Positions 1 to 13,349 of a stretch of 64,000 bases of DNA are shown here, piece after piece. The notes beneath the pieces were generated by a model. It was not told the DNA's origin and ran no database searches. It saw only the letters and a list, made by a program, of their open reading frames with translations. The position numbers and the translations under genes were made by a program. How positions within the stretch are numbered: position 1 is the first letter of the stretch; every line of letters starts with the position of its first letter. The DNA is from Karalla daura (taxonomy: Eukaryota; Chordata; Actinopteri; Chaetodontiformes; Leiognathidae): positions 19,770,072 to 19,834,071 of the forward strand of contig CM055194.1 of NCBI GenBank assembly GCA_029224185.1, in the 5' to 3' direction.

Positions 1-1749
1 TTTTTTGTTGTTTTTTTTTCTGGCACGAGCAGAGAAATGTTCGAGCTTAAATATAGAGCAGGAGCTTTAGAGTGTGGCTTCGTACGCGACAGCGCTCAGG
101 ATGTGCACAGGGTTTGGCTTACCCCCTCTCTCTGTGGTCACACTTTTTCATCTTTTGGAGTCGCTGAGTTGGAACAGGAAGTCAGATGTATTATTCACAG
201 GTCTGTCAGCGTGAGAAGCGGGTGATTGCACCGGAGAGCTTGTCTCTGCCGCCTTCGCTCTGGGCCGGCATGAAGGTATGTGCGACGGCGCTGCAGCGTG
301 ACTTCTCCAGCTCATTCTGGCCTCGCTCTGACTCGGTTCGACACTGACCTGCTCTCACCATCTGTCCACGGTGTCAACGTGGAAGTTCTCACACCTCAAC
401 TTCTCTGTCTGGCTGCCGTGTGACTCAGTGGCTTCTTCTTCCTTCCTTTGTTTGATCACGGTTCACAGATGATGGTTCACGGTCTTTTTGTTCAGTCTCT
501 TGAACTCCTCTTTTGAGTCTGTGTAGACCCTGACATGAGTAATGTCATATTAACTCTTCTCAAAAAAAGACGGTGGCCCTGCTGAGCCAGCCAGAGACCA
601 AGGCTGCCTCTGAGTTTTATCTTACTGAAAAAACCAGCCCAGCTCATTCTCTGTGACGAAAAACTGGAGAGAAAGTACAGTTTTGGAGGCTGTGATGGCT
701 TACGTAACTGCCTCTTGGATGTAGTGTGTAATCTTCAGATTATTACTCCGCTCAGGAGGAGGTTTTAATCCTGTCCCAGCACAGAGCAAACGAGGCCGAG
801 GCCAACAGTAGGTCGACCTCTGACTTTGCCTCACTCCGCCTGCGCTGCCCGCTCTGCCATGCTCTGTGTCCTCGCCCAGCCATAACTTCACAAAACGCGA
901 TTAAAAATGCCAAATTGCATCTCTGGACGGACGGTTACGGCGGCTGGGCAGCTAGGGGAGTGCGCACAGTCCGCCTCAACTGCTGCTAATTATATTGATG
1001 TTAATGCATGTGACCAAAGGTTAATTGGATTTCTATTAAATTTCAGGTAAAAATAGATAATATGATGTTGCACGCTCGGTGACAAACGGCAGAGGTGTGT
1101 GTTATTTTCTTGCCAGTGTTGCCTGTTCAATGTGTCCTTCTCTGCACTCTGTTCCAGAGCCTTGTGCAGTGAGTGGACCCTCCTTTCTCATTCCAGTTGC
1201 AGTCCCTGCTCTATGGCCTTAAGGTAAGTCACCCGGGTTAAGTAGGTAGTATTCCACTGAGTGGCAGGTCTTGCAGAAACTGCGAGCTAAGTACTGTGGG
1301 AAAGAACAGGGGTGTTGGATTAATCTTTTTGTTTGCTTTAGCCGAGTTTTGGAAGTGGTCGCGGTATAAAAAGAACCCCGGCTATTTCCAAACCGCTGCT
1401 GAGATTCTCACTCTGCTTCAATGAGCCGGGTTCTGTTGATAAATATTGTCTCCGCTCTGGTCTCGAGGTGTGAAATGGCTCATTTTGCACTGCATACACT
1501 GCAGGCCTCCAGTCTGAAGCCGTGTTTTCAGTCCATGGCCACCACTGCTGCTGTGTGTGAAGTTTATCTACCAGACCCGCAACACGTTAGACCATTGACA
1601 CGCTGATGCAGGGGCTGCCAGTTTGGCTGGGTACGCCTCACTGTTTTCTATATAAGAAAGCCGCCTACCTAAAAAAAAAAACATGTGAGAGGCCACAAAT
1701 ATATCCGTGCTCACAGGTAGAACAGCTTGTGCTATGTAGCACGGTGCTA

Positions 1750-1862
1750 TTGTTTTGTTTATCCATCCATTATCTTACTGGCTTTGTACCCAATGCTGTG
1801 CCTGTACCTAGTGCATGTAGGTCAAGATCAGGGGATGCACCCTGGATAGGTTGCCAGTTGTT
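1750..1862 (-). repeat. Dispersed fish repeat relic (minus orientation)
   Basis: The stretch carries the words typical of a very common fish interspersed repeat in reverse: 'atccatccattatcttactg' near the left end and 'ggatgcaccctggataggtt' near the right. Related fragments occur at 2690-2840, 15185-15640, 17430-17535, 31290-31905 and 58140-58250, so this is a repeat and not a gene. Confidence 0.6.
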
Positions 1863-2689
1863 GTGTTCATGCTGTAGATAACAGTGCGTCGTACTGTTTA
1901 GAGCTTTTCAGGTACAACACTCAACATAGAAAACACATGAGGATGTGATCAGCATCCTGGATGCGAGAGGCAAAGACCTTTGAAGAAGACGAGAAACAGA
2001 AGATGATTTTCGTAGGGATGGGTTTTAAGGCTTACTTGAAGGATGACATCCAAGGCTTCGTGGCCCGATATGGTTGAGAGGAGCGCTCCAGAAAGAGGCC
2101 GCAGCAGTTATGATAATAAACTTTATTTATTAAGCACTCAAAACGTAGCCACACAGTGTCTGTGGAAATTCTCATTCGTCCATAGCATCGTGATCCAAGG
2201 AGCTTAGGTCATGGCACCTGGAACATGTTTCACCCCTGGAGAAGTGTCTTGGATGCGAGGTCGAAGAATCTGCAACAAGTCCACTTGTCATAACTGTGCA
2301 ACTCCTTGGAGTCGTTACAGTGTGCTTCAAAGCAAGTAGCATAAACCTCAACCTGCTCCAAGGCTCGTCGGGAAATGGAAGGTGAAAAATGGATTCAGGG
2401 TCCAGGCCTTGAGGGCCCAGGTGATCATCAAAATCTTAAAATCAGTGATAAAACCAAGCCAGCGTCACAGAGCTAAGGTATGTGGTTGTGTCACTTTCTC
2501 GAGAAGGTATTAGAATCACTCTTACTTTGGAGATGTTCTGGAGGTGATGGTAACAAGCCTGCACAGGCTTAGTGACACATTAATCAAAATGTAGATTGCT
2601 ATCGAACAGAACTAGAATCTGAGAAACTGGCTCAACTTATTGAGACAGATGATCAGTTTCTCTCGCTCGTATAGGAAGACTGACACTCT

Positions 2690-2845
2690 CACACTCACAC
2701 CTAGAGGCAAGTTTCCAGTTGACGTTCACGCATGTACTTCAACTGCTGAAGGAAACTTGAGTACATGGAGAAAATCTACGCACACTGCCGGGAGTGGGAC
2801 TTGAACCCACAACCTGCTTGTAATGCATTCAGCTGTAGCTATGAC
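2690..2845 (-). repeat. Dispersed fish repeat relic
   Basis: It contains 'cacactcacacctagaggca', a 'catggagaaaatctacgcac' stretch, and 'gggacttgaacccacaacct', in the same order as the reverse form of the element at 31290-31905. It is diverged and partial. Confidence 0.55.
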
Positions 2846-3905
2846 GCTTGGTTCTTGCTCAGTTCTTGCAGGTCCACACCTTCATGGGAATGATTGTGCT
2901 CTAAGAAATTTTGTGCTGAGGATCTGAGAGAAGCTAGAGGAGGTTGTGAAGGTGAAAGGTGCTGGCGTGTCGCTCTGAACACTGACAGTGCAGCGTCTTG
3001 AGGCTCTTATCGCTGAACGGTGATGGGTCTGGACGGAGACGAGGCAGATTTTTGATGCGGGGTCTGGTCAGGGCACATTCTCACATTCTTCAGCCGTGAC
3101 AACCCGAGTTGTCTGTGGGCCGGCTCACAGCTGTCAGTCAGGACCGGGCAGGAACAGCTTGATTTGTCTGTTCCCAGCGTGTCGGACGTCGTATTTCTAG
3201 TTCCTGTTTGCAGCTGAAACCTAACTTGTTCCCGGGTCCATAAAGTCAAAGTCACATTCTTCTGTAGTGGAAAAATATGCGCGCAATCTGGAATATCTCT
3301 GCTGTTACTGTGGGGAGCTGTGTCAGACATGTCTCTAGCGGTGTTTGTAGCACGCATACAAAGGTGAATCTACAACTTAACCAGTCGTAATACGTGCTTG
3401 GTATTTTAATGGTGTTGCAGCGGTCTGTAGAGGCCTACCTCCACTGCACATAAGGTGAAGGCAGGTCATCAGTTCATTCCCACACTCACACCTAGGAGCG
3501 ATTTAGAGTCTCCAGTTGCCCTAAACTTCACTGTTTCAGGGCTGAGAGACGATCTCGGACTAACCAGTAAACCCGTACAGTTTTGGTCCAGCCAGGCTTT
3601 CAACCGATGAGTGTCTGGCTGTGAACGCGAACCACTCACCCACCGCGTGGGCTCGAAGCTGAAGTCGTCAGTTATGCAAAAATGTAATTCCCCAGTCCCC
3701 ACAACAAGGCAGCATTGTGACTGAGAGGTGCTATAGCCCGGTGCTCCATCAGGGGGCAGCACAGCATTGTTGTGATAGTCGGCTCACCTGGACTCTTTCA
3801 GAACTTTTTACTGACATCAAGTGGTGGAGCAGCAGCTCCCGACACCAGCGTTCCCAGGGAAGTCAGCTCGACTGCACTGGGCTTGTGCTGACAGCGTCCT
3901 GACCC

Positions 3906-3911
<6 letters not shown>

Positions 3912-3940
<29 letters not shown>

Positions 3941-3988
3941 CACCACCACCACCACCACCACCACCACCACCACCACCACCACCACCAC
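3912..3988. repeat. Poly-C followed by (CAC)n
   Basis: About 30 C residues run directly into about 15 CAC triplets. The tract generates spurious His/Pro- and Gly/Trp/Val-rich reading frames in several frames. Strand asymmetry of this kind can adopt triplex or i-motif structures, but no function is evident. Confidence 0.9.
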
Positions 3989-6412
3989 ACCCTCCTCAGC
4001 TGACTGCGAAACGCAGTCCGGCTTCTGGGCCCGGGCCCACCAGTTTTCCTGTTTTCTCCTGCTTGAAAGCAGAACAAGGCAGAGGCGGGTGGGGACCCAG
4101 AATGGCATAGGAACGCTGCACATTGTTCCCGGAGCTTCCTCTTCCACATTCCTGGGCTGATTGGGATCTGGGCCTCCTGTGCAGGAGTATTGTTCTAACT
4201 CAACAGCACCACAGACCTGGCCCCAGCTAACCGCAGCTGCCTCCACTGGCCATTGTGGTGCTCGGGCCCTGGCGATGGCTATCTTTGCCTCATCAGTCAT
4301 CTGTCTCTCTCTCTCTCTCTCTGTCTCTCTGCCCCTCTGTCTCGCTCTCTGACTCATTCAGTGATTCTTGCTGTGATCTGCTGCCTCAGCCTCTCTCTCT
4401 CTGCATCCTTGCGTAGGCCCCGGTCTTGCACTGCCCCGGTAAATGTCACCCCCCCCCCCTTCAAAGCAACTTAAAAGCACTAATTTTCTGCTGTCTGATT
4501 TGATTCTTTCGTCATTGCCATAACACTCATAGTGAAGCACAAGTTGTTCATAGGATTTTGTTTTTTGAAATGATGCTGTATGACGGATGCAGATGCAGTG
4601 GTGAGCTTTCATATTCAGAAGGTCACATCCAGTGCCGAACTTATTTTCAACTGTATAGGTATCTGTTACTGCTAACATGTACCCAATGGGAACAAATAAG
4701 TTCAAAATCACACAAAAACTGTCATTCTTAGAGCCCAGTAGTACCTCAAACACGTGCTTTTCCTACGTATCAGATATATTGTGATATTGTGAGGGTTTTG
4801 AGATACTTTTACAAATAGACAGATTTTGTGAATCAAAAAGAAGAAGAATCTGAATCTGACATGTTGGCCCCCGTGGAGTGCGTCCAGCCTTTTTGGGCGG
4901 GCCGCTGGTGAGTGCATCTCTAACGAGCTCTCTGGTGGCGTGCCATCGAATCTTGCTGAGTGTGTCCCAGCGTTTTGGCACTTGTCAGTAGATTTCAACT
5001 AATAGCTCGTGCTGGCCGGGCGTTGCCTTCTGTCGGCCGGCCTCTAGGGGGCGGCTTTCGCAGAAAGTGCCGCACCGCATTTGTCATTGCGTTCCTCCAC
5101 TTTGTGCTTACTCTGCAGGCACTAGTTTGGTCACAGTTAAAGAGAGCAGCTTAGAGAGAACTGAACAGGTAAATGGGCTTTGGTAGAATGTGGAGAAAGA
5201 AGAGGAGGGACGGGCTCTTCTTCTTTCAGTGTGCCTCTCCGTCCCTTGACATAGTTTGTCTGCTGAAACACTTACATCATCTCACAGAAATCCTCACACG
5301 CTGCAGTAACGGATGAAAGCACTTCCTCGAGAAACCTTCCTGACCACAGTGGTCTGGTCCTGGCCGTACCCTCAATGCATTTTCCCTTCGGTGTCTTTAC
5401 CCAAAGAGGTAAATCTGCTGTCCTCCCCGCTCTGCTACTAATGTAGTATGTGATGGTGCTTTGAATATAATTGACACGTATTTAAAAGAGGCACGGTTTC
5501 AACCTTGGCTGCAAGCACTATGCAATTTGTGACCACATGTTGCAAGGAGACGTCTAAGTCATTTGAATAGTTTCATTACTGTATTTACTTCACATTTTTG
5601 TGTCATCCATTTGGACTTAAATACCAGCCACATTCATGTCCCATTCCTGCTACAGGTTAAGGTATAAGCAGGTAAGATGATGGGTTTATATTTGATAGTG
5701 CTGTTCATTGCCCCCATCTCAGTGAATACAACTATACCAGAAGTTACTGTAAATCCTCCACAGAGGGAATGGTATGGGTGTCATCTGCACAAAGCCACAG
5801 TTATCTTGTTGACTCTCTGTCGTTTTGGCTCGCTGCGGGTATTTGTGAAATAAATAAATAAATAGAACGAGTTCTGCAGGAAATGCACCTCGGGTGCGTA
5901 AGTGGGTCGTTTGTGGCGACTGCATAAAATGACATAAAAGAGAAGTTTATGACCGCAAAGGTGACTCATAATTTCTCTTTCAATAAAGTTCCGATTTATA
6001 GCGAAGCCTCCATAAAGCGAGCGGCGTGCTGTTTTGCATCAGCGGCCTGCTCCACTGTGGTCCACGGTGATGATGAATCAGCAGAAAGGGGCCCATCCTC
6101 AAGGCGTCTAAACACCGTGCTGCACTGCTGCCACAGCCACCAGCGGCCACACTCTGCCAGGCTGTGACAGCCTGCTGGTGCTCTCAGGAGCGGCCGTGTG
6201 GCTGCTTGGCTCGCATTCATTTCTGCACCCTGCTCCCGGAGAAACGGCAAATTGATGATTTCTTTGGGCAGTGAGCTTTCCTAAGAGTCAGCAGCAGCAC
6301 CTCAGTCTCCTCAGTCCTCAGCCAGCGATACTTGGACGGGGCTCCTGGAGTTTTGCTGCAGGTACAAGCTGTGCAGCCAAGCGGAGCGCAGCAGTCTGTC
6401 ATCACAGACCCA

Positions 6413-6493
6413 CCCCCCCCCACCACCACCACCACCCACCACCTCCACCACCATCACTTCCCTCACTCTGCTTCTCTCTCTCTCTCTCTCTCT
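6413..6493. repeat. C-run, (ACC)n and (TC)n low complexity
   Basis: A C8 run and ACC/CCA triplets are followed by a (TC)n run. The frames crossing it on both strands are low-complexity artefacts. Confidence 0.85.
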
Positions 6494-7295
6494 CCACAAT
6501 GACCGTCGAGCAGAAGTGAAAGCAAAACGGGAGGGGCGCTCTCTTGTCGTTGCACGAGTTGGGGCGGCGAGAAGGCAAACAAGCATTCGAGTGTTTGTGT
6601 GCGACTGTGAACAAGTGGTACGGTCCCGACGACGATAAGCGCTATCAGTGGCAGCAGGCGGCGGAGCGAGGCCTGCTCCTCAGGGCTCCCCGGCCCCTCA
6701 CGGTGTCTGTCAGTCTTCTCCTTCCTCCTCCTCCTCTCCCGAGCACCAGCGCAGGCCAGCAGGGTGTGGCCTGCGTCGTCTCCGCCGTGATTGGCCAGCG
6801 GCCCGGGGCTTGTGCTATCTCTTGTGGAACATGTTCTCGTCCCACCCCAGAGATAGTGCCTGGCACCCGAGCGCAGCCCTGCCCCATTCACAATTACATC
6901 ACAGCCCGTGAAAGGTTGCCGTGTCTGTCTGTCTGCCTGCGTGCTCGCCTCAGACAGGTAAAGTCGTGGCGTCAGAAGTTTCTCTCTGTCGCTCCAGTAA
7001 ACGGCCGCTCCTCTGCTGGTGGCTCCAGGTAAACTGCCTGAGAAAGGCTGACAGGTGGTTGTCCGCTCTCCTCTGGTGGTCCGCACATCACAGGCTCTGA
7101 CAAGCCGGCTGAATGTGGAGCTGCTGCATGGGAGTGAGCAGCTGAAGACAGGAGCCGCTCTCCGGTCCGCCCGCTGCCCTGCTCGTCAGTAAATGGGGCC
7201 CATGAGGCAGACAGGTAGCATGTACGGGAGAAGGGCACGTCACAGGCTGTTGGACCACGCGCCAGAGTGAAAGACCAGAGAAGGACTTGCCGAAC

Positions 7296-7524
7296 ATGGA
7301 GTTTCTCAAGAGCCTGGTTCCTGCTGTCATCTCAGGGGAGGGGGCTGTGGAGCATGGCGGAGCCGTGCCCAAGGAGTCGGGTCCACGGCTCCTCAAGATG
7401 AAGCGGCTGGGTCTTCTGGTCATGGGACAGACCGTGGATGAGGATCCAGTAGATCCACTGATGGAGGTATACCCGAGAATCAGCTCCACCAGACCTGCCC
7501 CCAGTAACCGAACCAACCTTAAAG
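7296..7524 (+). CDS. fryl: Candidate alternative first coding exon of fryl (exon 1A)
   Basis: An ATG in a good context (A at -3, G at +4) opens 76 codons beginning MEFLKSLVPAVISGEG and containing LLKMKRLGLLVMGQ, without low complexity. The frame runs into a donor (AAAG then gtacca) that leaves one base of a split codon. That is the phase needed by the exon 2 acceptor at 22465, and the phase used by exon 1B. I do not recognise the peptide as a known domain. It could instead be an unrelated exon or a chance open frame, so the assignment to fryl is inference from position, strand and phase. Confidence 0.45.
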
Positions 7525-10500
7525 GTACCACCAATACCGATCATTCACTATGCCACTTTGTAGGTGCTTCTAACCATTTACACGTACAGTTCAGCCTAAT
7601 GCTAAGCCTTGTTAACCTTTACTTTAACCCCACTACTTACATTTATTTGTAAGTGAACATTATCAAAGGAGTTTTAAAGTCGCACACACTGGACTGAAGA
7701 CTGGAGATTCTTGCCACTCCTCTTGGAGGTGAGAGGTCTTTAAAGGATCTACAACTGATCCAGTGCCAGGACTCTACAGCTCCATAGATAACAGTGACCT
7801 GGAGACATGAGAATCTCTGCAGACACAAACTGATTATTAACTATACCGTTTCAGTACTGCTATGTATCTGCAGGTATTTATCTCAAATGAGAAGATAGAC
7901 CTGCAGATCATTCATCGCAATTAAACAAATGTAAAGAGAAGATCCAGTATGTCCCAAAGCGTGAGGGCAGAGTGCCTGGTTGTCAGTGGTGACCACAGCT
8001 CACAATAAACAGCAGTTACATTTTATTTTCAGGTGATGATTGTTTGGAACATTTCCATAACATTACCTCACTGCTGAGCGTTGCCTTTGACAGGAGGAAG
8101 AGTGCCAGTATCAGATCACATGCGGCCTGGTTTGTACCAACGTATGAGGAAGCAGGCCGCTTTTAAGTAGGCTGCTTTATAACCTACTGTGATCGGGTCA
8201 CTTTATTTAACCTGGTCGACTGAAGGAAGTCTGTGGGCAATCATCTACCTGAGCACTATTGAGTTTATAAAGTAATGCATAGTCTGAAAGTACATCATGC
8301 ATATTAGAATAATACTTTGAACCGTGTCATTGATTTACAAATTCTTTCCAAGCAACTTAAACATGTGGCACTTGAATACACCAATCAGTGCTTCACTGCT
8401 GGTTCTCGTGTCCTAGAAAATGTCAATATTTCTGATAAATGTAGAAACTCTGGTCAGAGAGCGAAAAGGGTGACAAAAAATCACAAAACATGTGAAAAAA
8501 GTGTTTTAAAAAAAGAAGTAACAACAACAACAACAACAACAGAGTATTATCTGTTCACTTGTTGTTAGTTGATAAGGGCAATCAGCGCAACACTTAAACG
8601 CTCTTATCTGCGTTTCTAATTTTAACCATTGCATTGTTTTTGGCAATGAACCCAAAATCCATTTGCAGGTCTATGTCACCATTCTAGCTTCTTGTAGCTG
8701 CTTCTTTGGTCTCACTGCTCACAGTAACCCAGGCACACAGCTATGTTCCAACAAGCCGACCTCCGTCACACATTCTGCACCAAATTACAAACAGGTTTAG
8801 AAAAAGAAACTGAAATAAAATAGGACTCTTTAGACCTCAGTTGTATATGCTAACACAGCTGTCTTGATACAGTCTTACCATTATTTAGCTGTGACAAAGC
8901 AATTTCAGAAACCGTCAAAGGTACTTTGTCATACAAGCTTAATATGCCTCGTCTAGGTTTGTGGAAAGGGAGTAAAAGCAACGGAGTCCTGCAGGAAAAG
9001 CTTCATAGTTGATGATTTTAAGTGTGCGTCTCACTGACAGAGTTCCTCCTATAGGGTAGGAGTGTGTCCACAGATGCAGCAGTTCACTGGCCGTGTGTAC
9101 ATGTGTGATAGTGTGTGTGCGTGCCGTCCAGCCAGTTTGCTTCAGCCGTGGGCTGATGACTCGTGGTTAGTGTCTCCATGGCTCTTCTGCAGCGCTACCT
9201 GTCGGAGCACGCTTCCACCCTGTTTGGTCATTGCTAAAGCATGTCTGAACTCTCCCTTCAGCTCTGCTCGCCTCACCTCTTCTGCCTCGGCAGCAGGAGC
9301 GGACCAGACAGCTAGCTGAACTAACAACAAACGACGGCAACATTGTAATTACAGTTTGTCCGCCGCTGCCTGTACGCGCCTGGGCTCAGCTTTGACTGCT
9401 ACTGCCACCTATGTATTCAGATAGGCACAAGACTTTTCTCCAGGCTGGACTCGTGCTCAAACCTTTCCTCTCTCTTTTCTTTTTTCCAATTAGGAAACCT
9501 CCGTCATATTAGAAAAATCTCCATTTTCCAATATGCTGCTGGTGGCAGGGGTCACAATGGTGAGTTATGTAATAAAAGGAAGCGGCGTGTCGGCCCCAGT
9601 CGGCTGAGGTAACGATATACAAAGAGAGAGGTGTTGGCGTGCCGTGTTCATCCCTCCCAGATCAGCTTCCCTGTTTGAAATCAGGAGAGCCGCTCCCTTG
9701 TTGCAGAACTGGCAAAGCCTGAGTTGGCTTTTAAGGTGGCGCTAGCTCCTCTCTTTCAGCCATTTGTCTTGCTTCGCCCAGGGTGACATCATCCAGCTGC
9801 TGGATGTACAGCTGACTTTTTTCTTTTTTTTTTTTTTTGGGAAGGGTTTGATTAGAATGGTATTTGGTTAATGGGTGCAGCAGGTTTCCTGTTTGTGATC
9901 TGGGAGTGTTTTGGAGCATGTGACTGGCTGAACATGAGCGCGCCGGTGGGCCGTGCTGCTGCTGCTGCTGCAGTAGTGGAGGATGTGCATGTGATTTCTG
10001 TGTTAACGCTCCATAGGGTGTGGACCCAGACCCAGACTTGGACTGTGAGAAGCTCTGCTGGGCTGGATGGGTCGACCCGGTGCAGACTCGGCTCTTAGTG
10101 GGGATGTTGCGTCAGAGCTGGGAATAAAAACGCCGTGAATCACTGGTTGTGCTCCTTCCCCGAGCAGCTCATTTGAAGGAGCGCCATGAGTAATAGGATG
10201 ACCCTTTTTTTTTTTTGTACCTGGGTTTTAACTCAGATTTGTCCAGCGCTCTGCCCTGTCATTCCACAGAGATGAAATGGCAGTGACCTAAGAGTGACTC
10301 CTCGCTGAATGGAGTTGCCTCTCATGATTTCCCAGACGTGCGTTGCAGAGGAGAATGTTTCGTTTGTTGGGTTTAAATGTCTCTTGTGGTTTGTGCATCA
10401 GGTTATTTATAAAGATGTGTCTGATTACTCAGTGTCCTGGACTAAGTTTAGACTGTTCAATGCTCAATTCCGTTTTTTTTTCTCCCCCCTGACTCGGGTC

Positions 10501-12583
10501 TGAGTACCGTCTTAAGTATGTCATGATGATGACAGTGATCCATAATGTAATGGGTTAAGTAGTAATTCCACCCAGGTCACATTGCTCTTCACACAGCTGT
10601 TGCATTTAGCAAAATAGTGGCTAAAGAAATCAGCAAAATGTTATTTGATTTAGGGCCACATATGAAAGTGGCCTGAACTGGGCCTCGCAGGGTAAACAGT
10701 CTCAGGCTCCATCTAAACCTATAGTTGTTAGGATGAGGCAGCCTATGAAGTAAGGCGTCTGACTCCGGGCAGAGTGTGGAAGGAGCCGTGCAGGTTGCAG
10801 GAGTCGTGCTGCATATCTAGACCATTGTGATGGATCTAAATGGTGTGTCCTCTGCAGCCCAGGCACCACCGGGGAGGTCAGGGATTGAATTACAGCTCTT
10901 ATCGATTATTGTTCCCACCACTGCCCTTCAGAGAGGCCAGGACAGGAAATGCATCCTCCAAGCCTGTGGGCTCCTGGGAGGAACAGATCCCCCCATACTG
11001 TCTTTAGTAAGGCTGGCTGGCCGTCAGTCACGGCTCCCACTTTGTGAATGGGGCTACTATAACCTGCCCTGGTTGTGCGTTTTAGTCGAGATTATTTGAT
11101 CAGCGAGCTCCTTCCAGGAAGTCCATTATGGCGTTGTTTATTTGAAGTCCTCGACTTACGTCAGCTCTGTTTGACAGTAGCTCTCAGCTCTAATGTTCCC
11201 AGAGAGTTTATATTGTCAGTTATTCCGCCGCATTCCTTAAACAATAACGCTGGTTTACAGAAAACAGTGCGGCAGACGTCTCCGCATGTTTGCATGCGAG
11301 CCGTGCTGCTGATAAGGGTGATAGTATTAATCTGGTTTTAAACATGATGTGTAAACAGTGGGTTTTCTGCCAAATACTCAACTGTCAGATACTTTGCTGG
11401 AGCTCAACCTTATGCCTCAGTATGAAGTGCCTGGTGTCTTTTTCCTCTCTCCAGTCGAGTACATTTGGAAAATAAGCAAACTCGACCCCAGTGTAAAGCG
11501 CTCTTTAACCGTACAGCTGCCGTGTCATGCCTGAGGAAACAGATTTACAGTCTGTCTCATGAAAAACCTTAGATGATTGTCATTAGACATTCATCGTCTA
11601 ACAGATTTTGTACCTTGCTGTTATGGGGGTCTCCAGTGCTCATAGGGCCAAAAGGCCAAGTTTAGGCCCTTTCACACTGATGGTGTCCTGAACTCTCTGG
11701 AGGAAGTTCTCCTTTTTGTCTGCAATGCAGTATTTCTCTAAGTTGTTTAGGAACTGCGACTTTTTAGGTGAGGAACCACTCCTGTCCTGGGCTACGTACT
11801 TTGTAGCAGTGCAAGGAGCATCGCTGTTGAAATCACAGTAACGGAGAACAAGACCTTTTCAAGCGGAATAAATGAAGACGTAATTGTTGTGGATGTGCAG
11901 CGTGACTCTGAAGAGTCAGTGCTCGTCGATTACAAGGCAGAGTTTCACAGTGGAGGCCTGGCCCAGGACAGCGCCAGCCAGGGCTCCACAAAGCATCTGC
12001 TTGTGTTGTTGTTTGTTTGCAATGAGCTCTGCCTCATTTTGCATAACTTTGTGTAGTGGAGGACAAGACATGTGACAGAGGGAGAGACCGAGGGCGAGAC
12101 AAACAGACAGAGAGAGAGAGGGAGAGAGGGAGGGAGAGAAACCAAGGCTAAACTAAAAGAAGACAAAGAACATTTGTCTTCTCCCCAGTGCACTTTCCCC
12201 CCTCAGAATATTTTGTTAACAAACTTAATCCTGTGCTCCACTACAAGTTTCTCCGTGTCATGTGGATGCGTTCAGCAGGAAGTAGCGCCCTCGACACAAG
12301 ATTAAAATACAAGAATCGAGCCGGCGCGCGTGTGTGTGTCTGTCTGTGTGTGCGTGCGTGACTTCCACACTCGGAGCAGAGCCCGTGGACGCGTTTCTCA
12401 CGGCTCCAGCGTGTGCTGTGTTTGTTTATCAGGCTGCGTGCTAGCTTTCTTCCGGACGCGGCGATGATGTAATGCCGTGACTCCGCTGGGTGTCAACAGC
12501 CAGCTAAACAAATAGATGTGCGGCGATCGCCGTCATGCCACCGTCCCAGATTAGCAACCCCGCTTCGCACCCTGTGTCACAAC

Positions 12584-12644
<61 letters not shown>
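12584..12644. repeat. (CA)n microsatellite
   Basis: About 30 uninterrupted CA units lie some 1.2 kb upstream of exon 1B. Confidence 0.95.
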
Positions 12645-12646
<2 letters not shown>

Positions 12647-13051
12647 CAGACTTTCCGTTAGTCTAGTTCAGAGGACGCGTCTAAATGACATGCGCACGGA
12701 TGAGAACTTTCGTCATTTTTGCTGCAGAGGCGTGAGGAGAAGTGCGACTACTGTGTCGTGGCTGTGAGCTGCACTCCCATGCTCGGCACATCCTCCCCTT
12801 CTTTCTCCGTCTCTCCTCCGTCCTCCCATCCTCTCCTTCCCCTCCTACTGCAGTCGGGGATGACGCATCAGTATTGCTGTGGAGCTTACAGGAAGTGTGG
12901 TTTTGATAGGCCGGCCGAGAGGCAGAGGCAGCACGGTAGCGGCTCCGACATGCGTATGCACCGCTGAACTGCGGCCAGGGAACACTCGCAGCAGTTTGAT
13001 GACATCACCCGGCACCCAGCTCCCGCCTCCCTGTGTTTTCTGTTGAAACAA

Positions 13052-13080
13052 GCTGAGAGAGAGAGAGAGAGAGAGGGAGT

Positions 13081-13111
<31 letters not shown>

Positions 13112-13160
13112 AGAGAGAGAGAGAGAGAGGGAGTGAGAGAGAGAGGGAGGGAGAAAGAGC
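13052..13160. repeat. (GA)n tract
   Basis: A purine-only GA tract broken by GGGAGTGAG interruptions, 0.7-0.8 kb upstream of the exon 1B start. GA tracts of this kind are frequent in vertebrate promoter-proximal DNA. Confidence 0.9.
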
Positions 13161-13294
13161 AGGCATCAGTAAAAGAACAAGAGCTCGGGAAGAGGAGGGG
13201 CAGCTCGTGAGCGAATGGAGAGAGGGAGAGAGAGAGAGCGCTCTGGGGGGGAGGCGGAGGGTGGCTGACGGTGTTAGTGGGCTAGGACTGGCAC

Positions 13295-13330
13295 ACACAC
13301 ACTCACACACACACACACACACACACACAG
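13295..13330. repeat. (CA)n microsatellite
   Basis: About 16 CA units with one CT interruption, in the presumed 5' flank or 5' UTR of exon 1B. Confidence 0.9.
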
Positions 13331-13349
13331 GAAGAGGAGAGGGAATATT

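Larger units (their letters stand above)
1..7295. other. Upstream region without a supported gene
   Basis: I see no exon chain here on either strand. The stretch holds fragments of a dispersed fish repeat (around 1750-1860, 2690-2840 and 3478-3540), a poly-C/(CAC)n tract, CT-rich runs and a C/(ACC)n tract near 6413. The long minus-strand reading frames are products of the low-complexity tracts. A TATA-like string lies at 1365-1373 and a lone donor-like site lies after base 274, but neither can be tied to a gene. Noncoding 5' exons of fryl could lie here and would not be visible. Confidence 0.5.

Noticed and set aside
239..275. Exon-like end ATGAAG followed by gtatgt near base 274
   Set aside because: The donor would be phase 0, which does not fit the phase-1 acceptor at 22465, and only two codons precede it. 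It could still be a noncoding exon, but nothing else supports it.
3817..4357. Frames with poly-Trp, poly-Val, poly-His or poly-Gly
   Set aside because: Created by the poly-C/(CAC)n tract.
6544..7032. 162-residue plus-strand frame
   Set aside because: Starts at a non-ATG codon and shows Pro/Leu low complexity with no family resemblance.
6463..7086. 207-residue minus-strand frame
   Set aside because: Ends in low-complexity GA/CT DNA, has no recognisable domain, and the region has no supporting splice sites or start context.
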